Source: Hydra vulgaris (taxonomy: Eukaryota; Cnidaria; Hydrozoa; Anthoathecata; Hydridae). Taken from it: 64,000 nucleotides of DNA. The stretch is from NCBI RefSeq assembly GCF_038396675.1, contig NC_088930.1, positions 39,360,001-39,424,000 of the forward strand, in the 5' to 3' direction. Made by a program: the position numbers and the translations under genes. Shown here in pieces: positions 36,302 to 64,000 of this stretch (position 1 is the first letter of the stretch; each line of letters opens with the position of its first letter). A model generated the notes under the pieces. The model was not told the DNA's origin and did not search any database. It worked only from the letters and a program-made list of their open reading frames with translations.

Positions 36302-39300
36302 TTAGTGAACTGAAATAGTGGGAAAATAAACTTTTCGATACTAGTTAATCTTTTTTATGGTACTAGTTTCTTTTGGTACTAGTTAAGTTTCTTGTGTTTT
36401 TAAGCAAATGTACACTGTTATACATCAAATAAATTATATGATCATTATAAGTGATAAAGGAATTTTCTTCTGGTTTATTTTGATCCATAAATGCTGAGCA
36501 ATTTTGAATGTGACATATTAGTTAGATGGTTATCAGTAATCAATGTGCAAATGTTAAAACTAGCAGATCTTAATGTATTTAAACTTTTTCTATTTCATTT
36601 TTAATCAAATCTCCAGTGATACTAGTCCATTAATCCCTTATGTAATTGATTTTTTGAGACCAAAAGATTACTATAAATATATTTCATCAAAAAGTAGAAC
36701 ACAATCATTGCTTATTTTGCCCTCAATTAATGATTTTATTGAATCAGCTCCACCAATCAAATTCCACCAATCAAATTCCACCAATCAAATTCCACTAGAT
36801 ACTAAATTTTTCAATAGAGATATTGATAGTAAAAGAAGTTGTTTCAAAAAAAGCAACTAAAATTGAGATGATGCATATCTTTGCATTAGTGCAAAACATA
36901 ATACTTCTGAAAAGCTTAATAGTTCTGAATATGGAGGACAACATTTGAATTAATTTAGACTGATTTGGACAGTTCATTAACTAAACAATAAGAATTCTCT
37001 CCAACAAGATTGCGCATATAAGACACCAAATTATTTAAAGTGGATAAACTTAAATCTTACAATTGTTAATTGTTCTAAACCATTGATGGTAGTGGACAAC
37101 TTTTATAATGCAACTTTGCAAGCAAATTGTTATCAATGCTTATTGATTCAATTGTTGACTACTGAATGTTTACTTGGCTTCCAATATTTTCTGTTAATAA
37201 ACTTTATTAATTTTTCTTTTAAAATAATATCTTTAGGGAAACTAAAAACAGCTTTACTTGCGAAGAAGAGAACTAGATTCACTTTTTTAGATTTATATCC
37301 AGTTTGACAATTAACAACTGCTCACTTATTCACCATTATAATCACTATCTTCCCAAATAAAATAAAAACAATATTCACTAACAGTGTGACAAATAGCCAA
37401 AATGCAAAAAAAAAGCATTTTCAGTTTATTTATGCAACATATCTGGCCGTGTATAAAGTAGGCAATTAATGAGAGTATAACACAAAAATTGTGAATTAAA
37501 GTATAATATAATATAATTGTGAAATAAAATATATCATATGAAATTGAGATATTTGTTTTATTATTTGTCATTTTTTCTTGATTTTTTTATTTTTATTAAA
37601 AAACAAATCAAACATAAACATAAAACATTTCTAGAAGTAAGTTATGTTGTCTTAGTTGTACATATCTTAGTTAATAATTAAGACAGCTTTGTACAATGAT
37701 TTATTAAGTCTTAATAAGTTTTAAAAATGATTATCTTGCAGTTATGTTATGATCTCAGCATTACTCTAAAGGGTAATTAACGACTAACAGGTATATAAAA
37801 TGTTAAAAGATTAGGTAAGATTGTACCTTTTGTTAAAAACCACACACTGTATGACATATACAATGTTTTTGTTTATCTAATCTGTATGATGATTGTTTTA
37901 CAAACAAAATTTTTCTAATAATAATTGAATTTTTCAAAATAATAATAATAAACATGAAAATTGTTAAATATCTATGAATTGATTTATTATAACGCCTCTA
38001 AATTAAATTAATCTTGAAGTTTTTTTTATATATGTCGAAAGTGTTTTTTGTTTTGATAAATTGTGTAAAGAATATGCCCCCTATAATAGTCGATTTTGGC
38101 TTTACTTTTTTAAATACTGATTTATGGCGGTTAAATATCTAGTGGTTTTTAAAATATTATTGATTGCAGTAGTTAGATTTCTGATTTTTTTTAAATTTAG
38201 TTGATTCTATTTCATTTTTGTAAACACAACCTTACGTGAAAGTAAAATTATTTATAAAATGTGAAAACATAAAAAGTAAATAATAATGCAACTAATATAA
38301 AAACATATAAAAAAGAATTGAGTTTTAAATAATTTAAAGAGACTGTCAATCACTAACACAAATCTAGTTAAAAAATTAGTTTATTTCAGCTTTGTACAAT
38401 ATTTTTGCAATATCTAAAACAAAAGAAAATAATAAAAAAAAAAGACTTTTTCAACTTGATGTTTTGTATTTTAGTATTATACTTATTAGAGATTCACAAA
38501 ATATATTTTATATTTGTGTTTATTATTTATTGTATTGTACTTAAATACTGTTGTTGTAATGCAGAATATACATACATGAGCTATTGCCTAACCTTAGGCT
38601 TTAGCTCATGTATAAATTTTTGGCATTTAACTTTAGCATAGTGCCAAAAGAGCTGTTGCTTTGCAGGACAGTAAAAGTATCAGTTATGTTCTTAAGTAAG
38701 ATAATTGGAAGAATAAAGAATGAGTTTATGTGTGTAGTTTTTTGTTTTTATTTTTTATGAAGTTTTAGTAGATTTTAACAATTATTTGATTTTAAATTAT
38801 ATTCAAGGTGGTAGTGCAACATATAATATATTTTGTAAATGCATGTAACAATATGTGGTAAAACTTATTTTAAAAAAGTTTATAAAAGTATATTTCATAA
38901 TGTCTCTGGTTGATTTTCATTTTTAAGTATAAAATATTAGTTTTGCTTATTTATTAATTTTAAAATATAAACTTTTTTATTTATAAGTTTTTTTATACTT
39001 TGTTTTAAAAATTTATAATAACCTTAGCAATTAAATTGATTTTAAAAATTTATTTTTTAATTTATAAGCGTTTTTTTTCTCTCAAAAACATTAAAAATGG
39101 TGCTTTTTTATTTAAATGTTTTGCACTTTTTAACAATTTTCTCTATATTTAATAAGAGTGAGTAATGAATGAGTTAACTTAGTCAAAATTAATCTTTTTA
39201 AATCTTAGTTTAAATTGCTACTAAGCAACCATATTTAAATATTATTTTTGTTTTTGATTTGTTTTGTTTTGTTTCCTAATAAAAATCAATACAAAATAAA

Positions 39301-39432
39301 GTTTATATAAATACATTTATTGTGTTTTGTAAGGTGTTTGATTAACTTGCTGACCTTCTATTTAATTATTTCGTATACTTAGTTAATAAAAACTTAAATG
39401 CAAAAATCAACAATCTATTTTTTTTTTTACAG
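36302..39432. other. Gene-free stretch upstream of the DLGAP-like gene
   Basis: Short open frames at 36573-36860 and 37083-37307 may be pieces of one decayed coding element; I do not recognise them. There is a 14-bp unit (CCACCAATCAAATT) repeated three times at 36750-36793, and a hairpin CATGAGCTA/TAGCTCATG at about 38575-38611. A probable 5' UTR exon of the DLGAP-like gene begins at 39433. Confidence 0.5.
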
Positions 39433-39516
39433 ATTTTTATAATAAATTAAAAGAAATAGCAATACAGATAAATATTCAGAAAATAATACCCATATGGTTA
39501 CACATTAAAAAAAACG
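39433..39516 (+). promoter_or_regulatory. Probable 5' UTR part of the first coding exon of the DLGAP-like gene
   Basis: A T-rich tract ending TTTTTTTTTACAG at 39432 is a strong 3' splice site. The sequence after it has in-frame stops up to 39486, so it can only be untranslated leader. Confidence 0.6.
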
Positions 39517-61700
<22,184 letters not shown>

Positions 61701-61739
61701 TACATTTCTATTTCTATTCAATAACAATGAGTAGAAATT

Positions 61740-62070
61740 GTTTTAAATTAATCATTTTTGTGACACATTTTCGAGATGTGTATAGCCTTCTATAGTTGTT
61801 AAATAATATATTAGTATTTTTCCATGAAACTTATCCATGTTTTTAAAACCGACTAACTGATGACATGATATGATGGAAAAATACATAGCAATAAATAACC
61901 CATTGACACATCGTCTCCAGGTGACTTCAATTCTCCTCAGTTTAGTTTTTTTGTAAAACCTCCAAATTTTTTGAGCAAGCAATTTGTATTTCTTTTGTCT
62001 GCATTGTTTCTGTTGACGTATCCTGCAATATAGACTAATGCCATTTTTACAGATTAAGATAAGACTAACT
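61740..62070 (-). pseudogene. P-element/THAP9-like transposase fragment
   Basis: The minus strand, with frame changes, reads ALVYIAGYVNRN, LLKKFGGFTKKLN, GELKSPGDD, then in the next frame MCQWVIYCYVFFHHIMSSVS. This is the order AGYV.RK, CL.K.GG.T..L.RGGL..P.D.VCQW seen near the C-terminal part of THAP9/P-element-type transposases. A stop replaces the Arg before GELK. The open frame at 62054-62236 on the same strand may be an upstream piece but is not recognisable by itself. Confidence 0.65.
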
Positions 62071-62239
62071 CCATATTTGAAAGATAATGAAACACATTGA
62101 AGGTATTGCCATCATTTGGTAAAAATCCACATTTTAAACTAGTGTATTCACAAAGTTGTTTGAATTCCATTAAAATCTGTATATAAATCAAGACTTGTCT
62201 TCTTAATGTTAATTTTTTGTAAAACTTGTTGAACAATGA

Positions 62240-64000
62240 TGAAATATGTTATACTGGAACCTTAACATAGCTTACTAAGCATTTTTTCAAGAGATCAATG
62301 AAAAAACTTCCTAGACATACAAAGTCGTGTGATTAGGAGATGCTTTGTTAACTCAACATGTATATGCAAGAGTAATAAAATATTTTTGCCTAATTTTGAT
62401 TTGTCTTTGAAATAGGCTTTAACTTCTTTCAAACGAAAATTAAAAGAAATTATCTTTTCAACAGAAAACATTTTTTCTTGTTTTGGTTCTTTTGTTTTAT
62501 ATATTTTATCCAGTATATTTATATTTTAAATGCACAGTTTTAAATAGTTTATGCTGATATATTTGTATTGATTAATTTGGTTATTTTTTTATTAATAATA
62601 ACATATTTGATTTTGTAAAGGGCTTCATGATAAGATTGTATGATCATCTGGAAGTCCTGCCGATTATATTTGTAATAAAGCTGTTCTGTGATTGTAATTT
62701 TTTAGGCAAATAAATATTAAAATAATAAAAAAAAATATGATAATAATATAAATCTAATTAAGAATATAACTATTAATGAGATATGAAAAGAATCTATTTG
62801 TAACACTAACCCCTTCAAACCGATTTTTAACATTATTTATAGAAGTTTAATTTTGTTGAAGAAGCTGTTTGAATCTTGAAGAACTTCAGTCTGCTAGTTT
62901 TGTTCAGTACTTGGAACTTTGATATGGACTTACAAATTTTTTGAAGTTGAAAATAGAATCAATTTCAACTATGTTAAACAAAAAATAACTGTAAAGAACT
63001 ATATAATAAATAAGAATGAATTCCAATAAAAAATTAATAAAGCTTATCGTAAACTAAAGATAGTAACGTAAAGATAAGAATAAAGATAAATTTAAGATAA
63101 TATAAAATAAAAGTAAATTCGATTAATGTTATATTATTTTTCCGTAAAAATAACTTTTAAATTAATTAACAGATTTTTTTTTAAATCTTCTGTTCTCATT
63201 TTTAGGGATCATAGACCAGTATTACATATCTTACAGTAATTCTTTGATTCTTCGCATTTTTTTAGTGATCTTTTCGCTTCAGAGTATGAACCCAAAATTA
63301 AGATTCATTAAAGATACAATCTTAGAATTAAAAAAGAAAGTCAAAAATTTTTTTTAGTTTATTAGAAATCTATAGTCCAATACAATTCAAACAAAAAGCA
63401 GATAATTTAGAAGTATTGTAAATTCTATTAAATACAGTTTTTATTGGATTGCATATTATGCAACTCCAAATACTACATAGATGCAATTAATGTCTCTATT
63501 TCGGTAAACTGTAGAATTTTTAGAAACCTTTGCTGGTTAAAAAATGGTTCAACCTTCCATTAAACTTTTTTTCGACGTTTTTTTCGATTAAAAGATTATT
63601 TTTGATAATTTGTGATGGAGCATCATCAAGTAGAAAATTTAATTCAAAGCATTTTAATATAATGAAGTAGATGATATTATTTGACAAAACTAATGTGACC
63701 TACCGATAATACAATAATTAATAATTATTATTTGCTGATGATGGTAATAAAGTATTTACACATTCTATTACTGATTTTCCTTACATAACTAAAACATCAA
63801 AGAACTAGTGTTCTCACTCTGGAGTTGGTAAAAACATTTATGTGAAATAATTTAAGACGCTTTATGTGAAATAATTCAACATATTTTATGGTTTCTTCAA
63901 AACGTTGCAACAGCGTTTAGCCAAAATGTATAAACTTGGTCGATTATTGTTAAGAATGAAATCCAGAATAACGTTTAGAACAAACCTCCATTAAACGTCC
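62240..64000. other. Gene-free right end
   Basis: AT-rich sequence; the AAAGATAAGAATAAAGATAA run at about 63067 is low-complexity. I see no coding exon, RNA gene or complete element. Confidence 0.5.

Noticed and set aside
36573..37307. Frames of 95 and 74 residues upstream of the DLGAP-like gene
   Set aside because: Unbiased composition hints at a decayed element, but no motif could be matched and tandem 14-bp repeats interrupt the first.

Overview
The window looks like nuclear DNA of a cnidarian, most likely Hydra. It is very AT-rich, with (TA)n arrays up to about 450 bp, short exons in long introns, and many decayed transposons. The organism call is inference from this texture plus animal-type proteins; no species marker was read directly.

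Four protein-coding loci are supported. (1) 2665-12600 (+): the last six exons of a secreted-type PNGase F (peptide-N-glycosidase F) homologue with a PA domain in front of it; the 5' end is not visible. (2) 16162-19370 (-): a complete four-exon gene for mitochondrial ATP synthase subunit c (ATP5MC), convergent with gene 1. (3) 20751-22079 (+): SAAL1, a single uninterrupted coding exon, divergent from gene 2. (4) 39517-60299 (+): a short DLGAP/HURP-type protein consisting of little more than the GKAP homology domain, spread over about 21 kb. These are unrelated housekeeping or cell-biology genes with no operon logic.

The rest is a transposon graveyard. Coding relics include: a GIY-YIG-type retroelement tail (13966-14387, +); a non-LTR reverse transcriptase on the minus strand, cut in two by a 3.37 kb terminal-inverted-repeat (TIR) element with a 3-bp target duplication (22440-27010); a RAG1-like/Transib-type transposase (28527-30141, +); a second reverse transcriptase with the palm deleted (34340-35180, +); a Tc1-like fragment (51120-51456, +); a hAT fragment (57890-59047, +); and a P-element/THAP9-like fragment (61740-62070, -). 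Non-autonomous elements include hAT-type MITEs, several with target duplications, a 145-bp near-perfect hairpin, fold-backs, a Stowaway-like-ended element and tRNA-headed SINEs. Minisatellites and microsatellites fill much of the remainder.

The most notable points are the animal PNGase F with the three cysteine pairs but not all catalytic acids of the bacterial enzyme, the RAG1-like relic that stops before the last catalytic acid, the nested insertion whose host frame can be read across both flanks, duplicated splice acceptors and exons in two genes, and the very short DLGAP protein.
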